Shown: piece by piece, positions 17,909-25,319 of the stretch
How positions within the stretch are numbered: the stretch's first letter is position 1
Layout of the letters: each line of letters opens with the position of its first letter
Source: Candidatus Heimdallarchaeota archaeon
Lineage (GTDB): Archaea; Asgardarchaeota; Heimdallarchaeia; Heimdallarchaeales; Heimdallarchaeaceae
Direction: 5' to 3'
Assembly (NCBI GenBank): GCA_030608385.1
Contig: JAUWEG010000015.1
Coordinates: 1-38,947, forward strand
DNA length: 38,947 bases
Program-made: the position numbers and the translations under genes
Notes under the pieces: model-generated
What the model saw: the letters and a program-made list of their open reading frames with translations, nothing else
Told to the model about the DNA's origin: nothing
The model's database searches: none

Positions 17909-18583
17909 TTAAGGAGTTAATAAAACTTCAAAGATTCTCATACTTTCTGGACCTGTACTATCAGTACCAATTACTGCTCCTTTGGAATTAGCTATTATAC
18001 CAACTCTTGGATAAGGAATTCCTCTATTAATAGTGCAAACATCAGCTTTAACACGGAGAATGGAAGCAACTTCCTTGATTTCTTCCTCAGAAAGAAGAGG
18101 GTGAACAAGTGCTCCTCGATTTGTAGACATTGCAAGACTACCAACTAGTGGAGAACCAAGTAGATTCCCTACAGTTATCTCTATGTTCAATTCATCTTGA
18201 ATCTGTTTTTGAGCATTCTTTTCAAGCATATCACTGACAATTGCTCCTTTATCGTTCATAACGATTAGATTTCCAAGGGCAGTATATTTGGTGTTTAGTT
18301 CTACAAGTTTAGTTTGATCAGAAAGGCTTTCTTCAAGTATTTTATATTCCTTTTCTTTAATGTTTTGAGGGACAAAAATAACCTTTGAATTACCTACAAT
18401 CATGGTTCCAACAAGAACTGAATTTGCAATTGTAGTTTGAATTACTTTTACACTCAACGTATCTGAAATCACTTTGAGAGAGGATTCTTTAACACTATAA
18501 GGAACAATGGAAAAATCCTCGGTAGACAATGCAAAAACACCTAATCCCGAGTTGCCTAAAATAGTGGTTTTTGCAATGTCCAA
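17909..18583 (-). CDS. eif6: translation initiation factor 6 (aIF6)
   Basis: This anti-association factor binds the large ribosomal subunit and blocks premature joining of the small subunit. The 224-residue protein shows the internally repeated pentein fold: repeats of N-x-x-x-G-x-x-x (for example GNSGLGVFA, VGTMIVGN, GNLIVMNDKGA, IIANSKGAVIG). The start is TTG at 18583, with gaggt eight bases upstream; the first strand (AKTTILGNSGLG) requires it. It lies 37 bases after L31e. Confidence 0.95.
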   Translation of the reverse strand: MDIAKTTILGNSGLGVFALSTEDFSIVPYSVKESSLKVISDTLSVKVIQTTIANSVLVGTMIVGNSKVIFVPQNIKEKEYKILEESLSDQTKLVELNTKYTALGNLIVMNDKGAIVSDMLEKNAQKQIQDELNIEITVGNLLGSPLVGSLAMSTNRGALVHPLLSEEEIKEVASILRVKADVCTINRGIPYPRVGIIANSKGAVIGTDSTGPESMRIFEVLLTP

Positions 18584-18620
18584 AATTATCTACCTCAAAA
18601 AATGAAAATGAAGGATCATT

Positions 18621-19061
18621 TTATTTAGACTGTTCCTCTTCTGGAGTTTCTTCAGGTTCAGAAGTTTCGACGGGGGCTATATCTACCTCTTCTCCGTCTT
18701 CTTCCTCCTCTTCCTCTTCTTCTTCATCTTCCAATTCTCCAGGAATTGCTATACCATCAAGTTGTGGGCGTGCTGCAGCATCCACCTTTTCATGAATTAA
18801 TTCAACTGTAGCTATTTTTTCCTCTTCAATTGTTTCAACTATTGCACGAACTTTAATTTTTCTTGGTGGTTTTTTAATTCCTCTTTTCCACATGAACTCA
18901 TTTAATTCCTCATCTATTATAACATCATCAGCTTTTGTGTGCTTGTAGATGTATTCTTTGAGGAGTCTAATAGCTCTTGGAGTCCTCTTATATGGTGCTG
19001 TCTTATTCAATTGTGGATAAAATGGAATTGTGTAAATGTTCTCTATAGATTCTTGAGACAT
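18621..19061 (-). CDS. rpl31e: ribosomal protein L31e with long acidic C-terminal extension
   Basis: Residues 1-100 are a normal L31e: IYTIPFYPQLNKTAPYKRTPRAIRLLKEYI, then the KRGIKKPPRKIKVRA block that lines the polypeptide exit tunnel. Archaeal L31e is normally about 80-100 residues. Here about 45 more follow, including an unbroken run of Glu/Asp (about residues 110-124) and a Pro/Glu-rich end. The tail is coded largely by GAA and GAG repeats. It may be a disordered docking arm near the tunnel exit, but that is inference. The gene lies between L39e and aIF6 in the conserved operon. Confidence 0.93.
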   Translation of the reverse strand: MSQESIENIYTIPFYPQLNKTAPYKRTPRAIRLLKEYIYKHTKADDVIIDEELNEFMWKRGIKKPPRKIKVRAIVETIEEEKIATVELIHEKVDAAARPQLDGIAIPGELEDEEEEEEEEEDGEEVDIAPVETSEPEETPEEEQSK

Positions 19062-19075
19062 GATTCTTCTTCTCC

Positions 19076-19231
19076 TTATCTTTTAATACGGGTAGATCTC
19101 CATCTTCTACGTTTTGGATGGGTTCGAAAGCGTCTGTTAGTTCGTATAACACACCAACTTGGAACAGGTTTGTTAGATTTCATTTCTTTTGCATACCTGA
19201 GTTTTCTTGGTAGCTGTTTATTTCTTGCCAT
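19076..19231 (-). CDS. rpl39e: ribosomal protein L39e
   Basis: This 51-residue, very basic protein starts [17 protein letters not shown] and ends with an Arg-rich stretch (RRFRTHPKRRRWRSTRIKR). It contains the L39e signature PVPSWCVIRTNRR. It lines the ribosomal exit tunnel. Its ATG shares one base with the PDCD5 stop codon (taatg), indicating coupled translation. Confidence 0.96.
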   Translation of the reverse strand: MARNKQLPRKLRYAKEMKSNKPVPSWCVIRTNRRFRTHPKRRRWRSTRIKR

Positions 19232-19566
19232 TATAATCGCCTTATATCGATTTTTGATTCTCTTTTTTGACCTTGAATTTGACGAAGAATTTCTTTTAGT
19301 TGATCGTCAGTTAATTTACCATTAATTGCTCCTTGTTGAGCTAATTGTATCAGTTTTACTTCAACAGCTTCTGCGAGTTGAGAACGAACAAGCTTAACGT
19401 TAGTAAGACGTTGTCTAGCTTCTTCAGTAAGAATTTGACGAAGGATTACTTGTTTTTGAGCTTCAAGAGTTGCTTGTTGTTCCTCTTGTGCTTGAGCTAC
19501 TTGTTGCTCTTGTAATTGTGCTATTTTCCTTTGCCTTATTACTTCCAATTCGTCTTCATCATACAT
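19231..19566 (-). CDS. PDCD5-family DNA-binding protein
   Basis: This 111-residue helical protein of the PDCD5/TFAR19 family has a Gln/Glu-rich N-terminal coiled helix, then the conserved core [17 protein letters not shown] and [18 protein letters not shown]. Archaeal members bind nucleic acid in vitro; their cell role is not settled. The gene always travels with S19e, L39e and L31e in archaea, and does so here. Confidence 0.93.
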   Translation of the reverse strand: MYDEDELEVIRQRKIAQLQEQQVAQAQEEQQATLEAQKQVILRQILTEEARQRLTNVKLVRSQLAEAVEVKLIQLAQQGAINGKLTDDQLKEILRQIQGQKRESKIDIRRL

Positions 19567-19634
19567 TTCTTCGCACCCTTACTTATTGAACTGTTCAAGG
19601 TTTAATTTCCGTAACCGAATTCTTCTCAATAATC

Positions 19635-20099
19635 TTAATATTTTTCTAAAGCGGGAATTTCTCTTTTTAAATCAGCTGATAATTTATCCACAAAAGAATG
19701 ACCTTTTGGAGTTAAAACACGACCTACAATTACTCGTCCTTTGCTACCATGACCACTTTTCTTCTGAATATATTTTGCTTTTTCTAATTGCTGAAGTATC
19801 TTTCTAATTACAGCTCCACTACCTCTAGCAAAGTGCTCAGGCTTTACACCCCTTCTATTACGACCACCATAAGCAGTTCGTAATCTTGATACACCTATTG
19901 GACCATAAAAGTAGATTTTTCTTAACATAGAGGCAGCTCTAATATACCACCAATCATCTTGAACAGGAGAACTTTCTTTATAAACTCCAGTTTTGGCATA
20001 TATAGCCCATTCTGGTGGTTTGATTTCTGCTTCCTTTTTCAATTCTTCAGTTATTTTTTTAATAAGTAAATCAGATGGAACATCATAAGCTGTTGGCAT
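19635..20099 (-). CDS. rps19e: ribosomal protein S19e
   Basis: This small-subunit protein is identified by PPEWAIYAKTGVYKE, DDWWYIRAASMLRKIY and YGGRNRRGVKPEHFARGSG, all typical of S19e. The start is ATG at 20099 with gagtg upstream, giving 154 residues; GTG at 20108 is possible. It is the first gene of the eight-gene minus-strand operon that ends with ftsY. Confidence 0.95.
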   Translation of the reverse strand: MPTAYDVPSDLLIKKITEELKKEAEIKPPEWAIYAKTGVYKESSPVQDDWWYIRAASMLRKIYFYGPIGVSRLRTAYGGRNRRGVKPEHFARGSGAVIRKILQQLEKAKYIQKKSGHGSKGRVIVGRVLTPKGHSFVDKLSADLKREIPALEKY

Positions 20100-20170
20100 A
20101 ATTTTCACTCGTATTCTTGATTTTTGAAAGAGAGAACTCTTATGTATTTTTCAGTCTCTGGGGAACAAAC

Positions 20171-20186
20171 CACGTTTAAAAAGATT
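20171..20186 (-). promoter_or_regulatory. promoter of the S19e-ftsY operon
   Basis: Read on the minus strand, aatctttttaaacgtg is a TATA-like box about 75-85 bases before the S19e ATG. It predicts a leader of roughly 45-50 bases. It is the best box in the divergent gap 20100-20279. Confidence 0.4.
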
Positions 20187-20279
20187 ACTTTGCTAGTTAT
20201 ATGGAAAGAATAAAATTATAAACATAAAAGGGAAATTAGGATAGATTTAAACAAGAAACTTAACAAAGGAAGATATTGA

Positions 20280-20525
20280 ATGAGTACAGAAAAATCAGAG
20301 AAAACAAACGATTCGAAGAACTTTTTAGGAAACATAAATAAATTTTTGAAAAAAAGTTACCATCAATATCTTGGTTCCTTGGACGATTTATTCATTTTTA
20401 TAGGTATTATTTTAACTTGTTTTAGTCTAATTATGAGTTTTATTTATGGTCACGTGATAGCGGGAATCATTCTTGTAGTGTGTGAAGTACTCTTGATAGG
20501 GGTCTATATCTTTAAACTTATATGA
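20280..20525 (+). CDS. small two-helix membrane protein, unknown
   Basis: This 81-residue protein has a polar, Lys/Asn/Ser-rich N-terminus (about residues 1-35) and two membrane helices (about 37-56 and 58-79). The ATG is preceded by aaaggaagat, a convincing ribosome site, and an AT-rich box near 20214-20225. I recognise no family. It is convergent with the small GTPase gene, whose coding region ends 11 bases downstream. Confidence 0.6.
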   Translation: MSTEKSEKTNDSKNFLGNINKFLKKSYHQYLGSLDDLFIFIGIILTCFSLIMSFIYGHVIAGIILVVCEVLLIGVYIFKLI

Positions 20526-20536
20526 AAAAATTATTC

Positions 20537-21232
20537 TTAATCCGATGTAGAGAATCTTTCAATAATATGCTCACTAATAATTTCAAACGATTTGTCTATG
20601 TTCAATCCTGTTTTAGCAGAGGTTTCTAGAAGAAAATTTTCTATTGAATGCTCTTTTGTTTTCTTATTTAGCTTTTTTACAAACGACTTTATTTCCTCAA
20701 TTGTTACTTTTTGTTCATCGACAAGATCCATCTTATTTGCAAGTATTATGACAGGAACAACTCCTCTACCACTAAATTGGTATAACTCCTCTATCCAACT
20801 ACCTAAGTTAAGAAATGTGTCTCTTCGGGTTATATCCAACACCGCTAGAGCTCCGAAACATCCTTTGAAAAACCTTGGTCTAACATTTTTGAACATGGGT
20901 TGCCCCGCTAAATCCCAGATTTGATATTTTATCTTATATTCATCTACAACTCTAGTGGTGGCAGCAAAATCAGCCCCAAGGGTAGCTAAATGCTCTTTCT
21001 GAAACCCCTCACCAAGATATCTTTTCCTTATAGATGTTTTACCAACAGCAGCATCACCAATTAAAACTAACTTGATCATATATGCACTCGTTGATTTAGG
21101 TTGAGGTTCTTCTTCTGAAAAATGTTCATCGTCTATACTTTCCTTATGTTTTTTGATATTTTCTTCAAACATAATGGGCCCCTTATCTGATTTTTCAGCC
21201 TTGCTCTTGGGAGATTGCTTATTATTAGCCAT
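20537..21232 (-). CDS. Ras/Rab-like small GTPase
   Basis: This 231-residue GTPase carries all G motifs: GDAAVGKTS (residues 59-67), a Thr at the switch I region (LGADFAATT), WDLAGQ (106-111, with the catalytic Gln), NKMD (166-169) and ETSAKTG. The WDxAGQ and SAK forms are of the eukaryotic Ras superfamily type, abundant in Asgard archaea. An extra 50 residues at the N-terminus are Lys/Glu/Ser-rich and probably disordered. The C-terminus ends ERFSTSD without cysteines, so Rab-type prenylation is excluded. Two Roadblock proteins in the window are possible partners, though not adjacent. Confidence 0.93.
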   Translation of the reverse strand: MANNKQSPKSKAEKSDKGPIMFEENIKKHKESIDDEHFSEEEPQPKSTSAYMIKLVLIGDAAVGKTSIRKRYLGEGFQKEHLATLGADFAATTRVVDEYKIKYQIWDLAGQPMFKNVRPRFFKGCFGALAVLDITRRDTFLNLGSWIEELYQFSGRGVVPVIILANKMDLVDEQKVTIEEIKSFVKKLNKKTKEHSIENFLLETSAKTGLNIDKSFEIISEHIIERFSTSD

Positions 21233-21322
21233 GTTATCTGTTAAATAATGAATTTTAACTATATAAAAATATGTGGTAGCATTTTGAGAAATACAGGAAA
21301 AAAAGAATAGTATATTCCAATT

Positions 21323-22045
21323 TCAGGTTCCTCTAGACATGATTTTATGAACAATTTGATAGTTTTTGGCTAATTTCCCGATTTCTTCTGCTTCACTATA
21401 TGTAAGATGAAATGGTGTTCTCTTATTTTTATGTGTCCCCTCAATTAGAGCATAATCTACTCCTCTTACATGTTCCTTTAGTTGATCAAAATAACCTGTA
21501 TCTCCAGTGTAAAGGATTTTTTCTGCATTCTTGGTTATTATATATCCTACAGAGGGAATATTGGGAAGTTTCTCCCCGCCTATTATTGATCCACGATGTT
21601 GAACAGCAAAAGCAGATATAAGCGCATTCTCTAATTCAAATTCCCTTTCTATATTAATTATTTCCAGCTGATAAGGAATTGATTCTCCATAACTATCATG
21701 AAATGTTTTTACTAATCCTTTAAGCTCAACAACATCTGGAGGTGCAATCAAAAGAAGTCTTTTACTTCTATTTATCATCCTGAAAAAAGCTAAAAGAGAA
21801 AATATGCCTCCCACATGATCAAAATGACCATGAGTGATTAGTATGGTATCAATGTTTTCGTAATATTTGCTAGGTAAAGAAACCAAATCGCGTAATATTC
21901 CATCACCCACATCTATCAAGAAATTTGAATCTTTCTCAATGTCATTTACCAGTATTTGAGTTGCTAAACCTGCTGAAGAGAAGAGAACTTTGACTCGTAG
22001 ATGGTTACCAATCCAATCCCATGAAACTTCTTTGGAAACTTCCAT
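21323..22045 (-). CDS. metallo-beta-lactamase-fold hydrolase (RNase Z-like)
   Basis: The zinc motif THGHFDHVGG lies at residues 71-80 from the chosen start. The later ligands are seen in YTGDTGYFDQL and the terminal His region (YQIVHKIM). This arrangement is nearest to the RNase Z/arylsulfatase branch, but the tRNA-processing exosite is not evident, so the substrate is open. I prefer the start ATG at 22045 because the fold begins just after it (LRVKVLFSSAG). The longer reading from 22117 adds a basic stretch that overlaps the promoter region of the divergent TPR gene. Confidence 0.75.
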   Translation of the reverse strand: MEVSKEVSWDWIGNHLRVKVLFSSAGLATQILVNDIEKDSNFLIDVGDGILRDLVSLPSKYYENIDTILITHGHFDHVGGIFSLLAFFRMINRSKRLLLIAPPDVVELKGLVKTFHDSYGESIPYQLEIINIEREFELENALISAFAVQHRGSIIGGEKLPNIPSVGYIITKNAEKILYTGDTGYFDQLKEHVRGVDYALIEGTHKNKRTPFHLTYSEAEEIGKLAKNYQIVHKIMSRGT

Positions 22046-22128
22046 AGATAGAATAGAGGATGGTGGCAAATATTTCTTTCGTTTCCTTTGCCGATATATT
22101 TTTACTTGAAAATGCAATAAGATACCTA

Positions 22129-23169
22129 ATGGTATCTCTGCGTAGATTCTTTACTCTTCCCTTAACAAAAATGTCAGATAGATGGAAAGGTAAAAAGAAA
22201 CTACATCTAGCAGCAAGATCAGCTTATCTTAGCTATAAGATAGGCAAAGAAGATCCTGAGAGATTGCTACAAATTGCAGCTCTAGAAATGAGAGCAGAAA
22301 AGTATAATCTAACCATTAGGTATCTTGAAGATTATCTAGAACTCAATCCTGGATCAAAAAAAGCTTTACTTCTTCTTGGAATCGCTTATAGGCGAAATAA
22401 AGATTATGAAAAAGCTATCGAGATACACCTCGGGTGTTTAAAAAAAGGAGAGGAAGAATCAGACATACTTTATACCTTAGGCATTGATTATGAAAGGGCA
22501 GGAAAAATTAGAACAACTAAAAGATATTATGCAAAATGTATAGAAATAGACAGCTCTTTTGCAAAAGCTTATTTTCGTCTGGCTAGGCTCTATATGCGAG
22601 ATAAGAAATATGATTTAGCCGTTAATCTGTATTTGGATGGATTATCTCTAAGAGAAGGATCTGCTAAAGATTGGATTAACTTATCCTTTTGTTACATAAA
22701 TACATCAAATCTTGTTGCAGCAGAAAAAGTGTTATTGGAAGCTCTAGAAAACTTTCCAGACTCCTCTGGAGTGCTATTTGCGCTGGGAGCTTATTATATT
22801 AGGAAACAAAAATACAACAAAATTCCAGAGATAATTTTGAAGCTGGATTCTGAAGAAGATAGGTATATAATTCTATCTCTGAAGTTGAAAGAAGTACTAG
22901 ATAAGAAAGAATACGAAGAATTGGAGAAGTTGTTAGAACAAATCAAGAAAGAAGATAGAAATGCAGAGTATTGGTATATGGAAGCGATAGTTTCTTCAAA
23001 TAAAGATAGATTAAAGAAAGCAGTTCAATCTTTACAAAAGGCATTAGAATTAGATCCTGAACTAAGGAAAGAAGCAAAGAAAGATGACAATTTTGCAATG
23101 ATAAGGAAGTTAGAAGAATTCAAACACATAGTTTATCCAAAGAAGGAGAAAGAGCAGAATTTAGAGTGA
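22129..23169 (+). CDS. tetratricopeptide-repeat protein
   Basis: The product is almost entirely helical TPR repeats, from about residue 30 to 330. Typical repeat cores include NYLTIRYLEDYLELNPGS-like and KDYEKAIEIHLGCLKKG units, with the Ala/Gly/Pro pattern of TPRs. A short basic N-terminus precedes them. TPR arrays serve as protein-docking scaffolds; the partner is unknown. The box gatatatttttac (22092-22104) lies about 30 bases before ATG 22129, which suits a leaderless start; ATG 22171 is an alternative. No signal peptide or membrane segment is clear. Confidence 0.75.
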   Translation: MVSLRRFFTLPLTKMSDRWKGKKKLHLAARSAYLSYKIGKEDPERLLQIAALEMRAEKYNLTIRYLEDYLELNPGSKKALLLLGIAYRRNKDYEKAIEIHLGCLKKGEEESDILYTLGIDYERAGKIRTTKRYYAKCIEIDSSFAKAYFRLARLYMRDKKYDLAVNLYLDGLSLREGSAKDWINLSFCYINTSNLVAAEKVLLEALENFPDSSGVLFALGAYYIRKQKYNKIPEIILKLDSEEDRYIILSLKLKEVLDKKEYEELEKLLEQIKKEDRNAEYWYMEAIVSSNKDRLKKAVQSLQKALELDPELRKEAKKDDNFAMIRKLEEFKHIVYPKKEKEQNLE

Positions 23170-23344
23170 GTGTAAAAATGATTATAGCCTTAAGAGAAGG
23201 AGAAGGGAAAGAAATATACAGAGCAAAAGCAGGAAGAGCAAAAACAGTGGAAGAAGAAAAAAAGCTCAAGCTAAAAGAAATTAACATCTAAAAGATAGAA
23301 AACTTTTTGATTAAAAGAAAGAAGGAAAAAGACAAGAAAACAAA

Positions 23345-23418
23345 GCGGAGATAGCAAAGTCGCCATGCCTCGGTCTGCAAAACCGATTACCGGAGTTCAA
23401 GTCTCCGTCTCCGCTCCA
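23345..23418 (+). tRNA. tRNA-Cys (GCA)
   Basis: Acceptor GCGGAGA (23345-23351) pairs with TCTCCGC (23408-23414). The anticodon loop ctgcaaa in the stem tcggt/accga gives GCA. The discriminator is U, the known identity base for tRNA-Cys, and CCA is encoded. Two tRNA-like fragments lie downstream, at 23433 and 24719. Confidence 0.95.
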
Positions 23419-23432
23419 AACTCTATTTTAAA

Positions 23433-23466
23433 GCGTTTCTGATAGCAAAATCGCCATTCATCGCAT
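23433..23466 (+). pseudogene. decayed 5' half of a tRNA-Cys copy
   Basis: From 23441, gatagcaaaatcgccattca and the next bases match the D-arm region of the intact tRNA-Cys (23350 onward) at 20 of 23 positions, only 15 bases after that gene ends. The acceptor strand begins gcg but is disrupted, and the match stops at the anticodon stem. It looks like a partial tandem duplicate that has decayed. Confidence 0.5.
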
Positions 23467-23487
23467 GTTATGAAGCTGGAAAAAGAC

Positions 23488-24600
23488 TTACAAAACACTC
23501 TTCAACGCAGCAAGGAATTTTTCAACATTCTCTGGTTGCGCAGTATATCCCATTAACCCAATTCGCCAGATCTTGCCTTCTAATGGTCCTAAACCCCCAC
23601 CAATTTCAATTTTATGTTCAAGCCGCAGTTTTTTTCTAACTTCTGCTTCGTCAATACTTTCTGGAATGGATACCGCGTTAAGCATTGGAAGACGATACTT
23701 ATCTTCAACATACAATTTCAACCCTAGTTCTTCCAATCCTGCTTTTAATTTGTTATGGCATTCTGCATGCCGTTGAAATACTTTTTCCGCTCCTTCTTCA
23801 AAGAAGAGTAAGAGTGCTTGATATAGTGCATATAACATATTTATTGGTGCTGTATGATGATATGCTCGTTTGTGATCCTTTTGCCAATATTCTCCAATCA
23901 AACTCATATCTAAATACCAGTTCGGAACTCGGGTTTTCCTATTTTTGATCTTTAATAAAGCCTTTTCCGAAAAGCTAACAGGAGCTAAACCGGGGGGTAC
24001 TGATAGACATTTTTGAGATCCGCTATACAAGGCATCAATCCCCCAATCGTCAACTCTAACCTCAATTCCCCCGAGACTTGTAACTGCATCTACCAAGAAT
24101 AAACTTTCAGTGTTTCTAATTATATGTGATATCTCCTCGACCGGATTTTTTACTCCAGTTGAGGTTTCTGCATGAACCATTGCAATGAGATTATAGGAAT
24201 TACTTACTAGTTTTTCCTTTACTTGTTTAGGGTCAATTGGTGTCCCCCATTCAAATTCTATACTATCTATATCTGCACCCAGACGTGTAGCTACTTCGCG
24301 CATTCGTTTTCCAAAAACCCCATTTATTAATATTAAGACTTTATCTTCTGGCTCAATCAAATTAACAAAACAGGTTTCCATCCCAGCAGATCCTGTTCCT
24401 GAAATTGGAATTGTCAATCTATTATTGGTATTCAATATTTTTTGTAGTAATACTTGAATCTGATCCATTATTTTAATAAAATGTGGATCTAGGTGACCCA
24501 AAGTGAAGCGACTGAGGGCTTTATACACCTCTGGATGGACACAAGAAGGTCCTGGTCCCATTAGTAAGATTTCATCAATATCTTCCAACAAATTTGTCAT
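23488..24600 (-). CDS. class V aminotransferase (alanine-glyoxylate/serine-pyruvate type)
   Basis: This 370-residue PLP enzyme belongs to the AGXT branch of fold-type I. The opening LLMGPGPSCVHPEVY, the cofactor Asp in VDAVTSLGG (D171) and the PLP lysine in SGSQKCLSVPPG (K197) are all present, as is the substrate-binding C-terminal region (GGLGPLEGKIWRIGLMG). Family members use Ala-glyoxylate, Ser-pyruvate or Ser-glyoxylate pairs, or act in related amino-acid pathways; the substrate is not decided. The gene stands alone, bracketed by tRNA-like fragments. Confidence 0.92.
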   Translation of the reverse strand: MTNLLEDIDEILLMGPGPSCVHPEVYKALSRFTLGHLDPHFIKIMDQIQVLLQKILNTNNRLTIPISGTGSAGMETCFVNLIEPEDKVLILINGVFGKRMREVATRLGADIDSIEFEWGTPIDPKQVKEKLVSNSYNLIAMVHAETSTGVKNPVEEISHIIRNTESLFLVDAVTSLGGIEVRVDDWGIDALYSGSQKCLSVPPGLAPVSFSEKALLKIKNRKTRVPNWYLDMSLIGEYWQKDHKRAYHHTAPINMLYALYQALLLFFEEGAEKVFQRHAECHNKLKAGLEELGLKLYVEDKYRLPMLNAVSIPESIDEAEVRKKLRLEHKIEIGGGLGPLEGKIWRIGLMGYTAQPENVEKFLAALKSVL

Positions 24601-24718
24601 GGTTTTTCACTCTTCTAAGGAATTTTAATATTCTATTTGATAATAAACTGAAATTATTAAAAAACTATGTGTGAATCTATTCGTGTAGTTGAGTTATATT
24701 TTCCATGATTGTTTTATT

Positions 24719-24761
24719 TCCAAAACTATGGACCGGAGTTCGAATCTCCGACCCCGCTCCA
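24719..24761 (+). pseudogene. orphan tRNA 3' half (T-arm, acceptor strand, CCA)
   Basis: T-stem CGGAG (24734-24738) and CTCCG (24746-24750) enclose ttcgaat. They are followed by ACCCCGC, a U discriminator and CCA. No 5' half with GCGGGGT and no D-arm lies upstream within 100 bases. The fragment matches 32 of 42 bases of the 3' end of tRNA-Cys at 23345. It may be a remnant of an integration site or of a broken tRNA copy. Confidence 0.65.
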
Positions 24762-24866
24762 ACTCTCTTTTCTTCCTTTCTTCCTTGAAATTTTATTCTA
24801 AGAAATTTTGTTTTATATATTCTTTAGGTATTATAGCTATTTATATTCTTACAGACGAGAAAAAAG

Positions 24867-24892
24867 CAGACAACAGATGAATAGATTGTCTG
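24867..24892. promoter_or_regulatory. inverted repeat just before the unknown gene at 24897
   Basis: CAGACAA (24867-24873) and TTGTCTG (24886-24892) form a perfect 7-bp inverted repeat with a 12-base spacer, ending four bases before the first ATG. It could be an operator or an RNA hairpin that affects translation. Confidence 0.35.
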
Positions 24893-24896
24893 AAAA

Positions 24897-25199
24897 ATGG
24901 TGATTATTATGGTTTATGATGTGATTACTAAAATCTGTCAGAAAGAAAAGATGGAACATGAGCCATTTTATAGGTCTATCAAAATTAAGGGAGACACAAT
25001 ATTGCTATACAGGGAAAAATTAGTAAAAGAAACTGCATCCAAAAGTTCTATTGCTTATGACCACTACAAAGAGTGGAAGAAATCAAAAGATCAAGATAAG
25101 CTAGAAGAAATTGATGATGTTATAGAAAAGTTAAGAGAATACTTCAAAGAGCGGTTGATAGTTTTCTATAAAAGCAATGAAATTAGAATAGAAATTTAG
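24897..25199 (+). CDS. small charged protein, unknown
   Basis: The 100-residue product (or 96 from ATG 24909) has a short beta region (SIKIKGDTILLYREKL), then charged helices (DHYKEWKKSKDQDKLEEIDDVIEKLREYFKE) and a final strand. It has no membrane segment, cysteine motif or named domain that I can see. The reading frame has coherent amino-acid composition and fills the space between the tRNA fragment and the P-loop gene. An inverted repeat sits directly before it. Confidence 0.5.
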   Translation: MVIIMVYDVITKICQKEKMEHEPFYRSIKIKGDTILLYREKLVKETASKSSIAYDHYKEWKKSKDQDKLEEIDDVIEKLREYFKERLIVFYKSNEIRIEI

Positions 25200-25319
25200 T
25201 CTGAACTTCCACATATTCTCAGCATCCCTCATTTGTAAGCTTCTCTGGATAAGTTTCCTCTATTTACACTTTCGAAACATATATCAACAGTGCATATTTT
25301 ACTGTTGTAGGTAATTACA

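Noticed and set aside
18571-18795. Ser-rich open frame on the plus strand
   Set aside because: It is the antisense of the Glu-rich tail of L31e; the Ser repeats come from GAA/GAG codons read backwards.
23178-23291. 37-codon Lys/Glu-rich frame after the TPR gene
   Set aside because: It is short and low-complexity, with no clear ribosome site or family; composition alone can produce it in A-rich DNA.
23345-24761. A working split or intron-bearing tRNA across the aminotransferase gene
   Set aside because: The 5' piece has a disrupted acceptor strand that does not pair with ACCCCGC, and the interval is over 1.2 kb and holds a full gene.
24689-24880. 63-codon frame over the tRNA 3' half
   Set aside because: It reads through the tRNA fragment and has no ribosome site or coherent domain, so it is probably chance.
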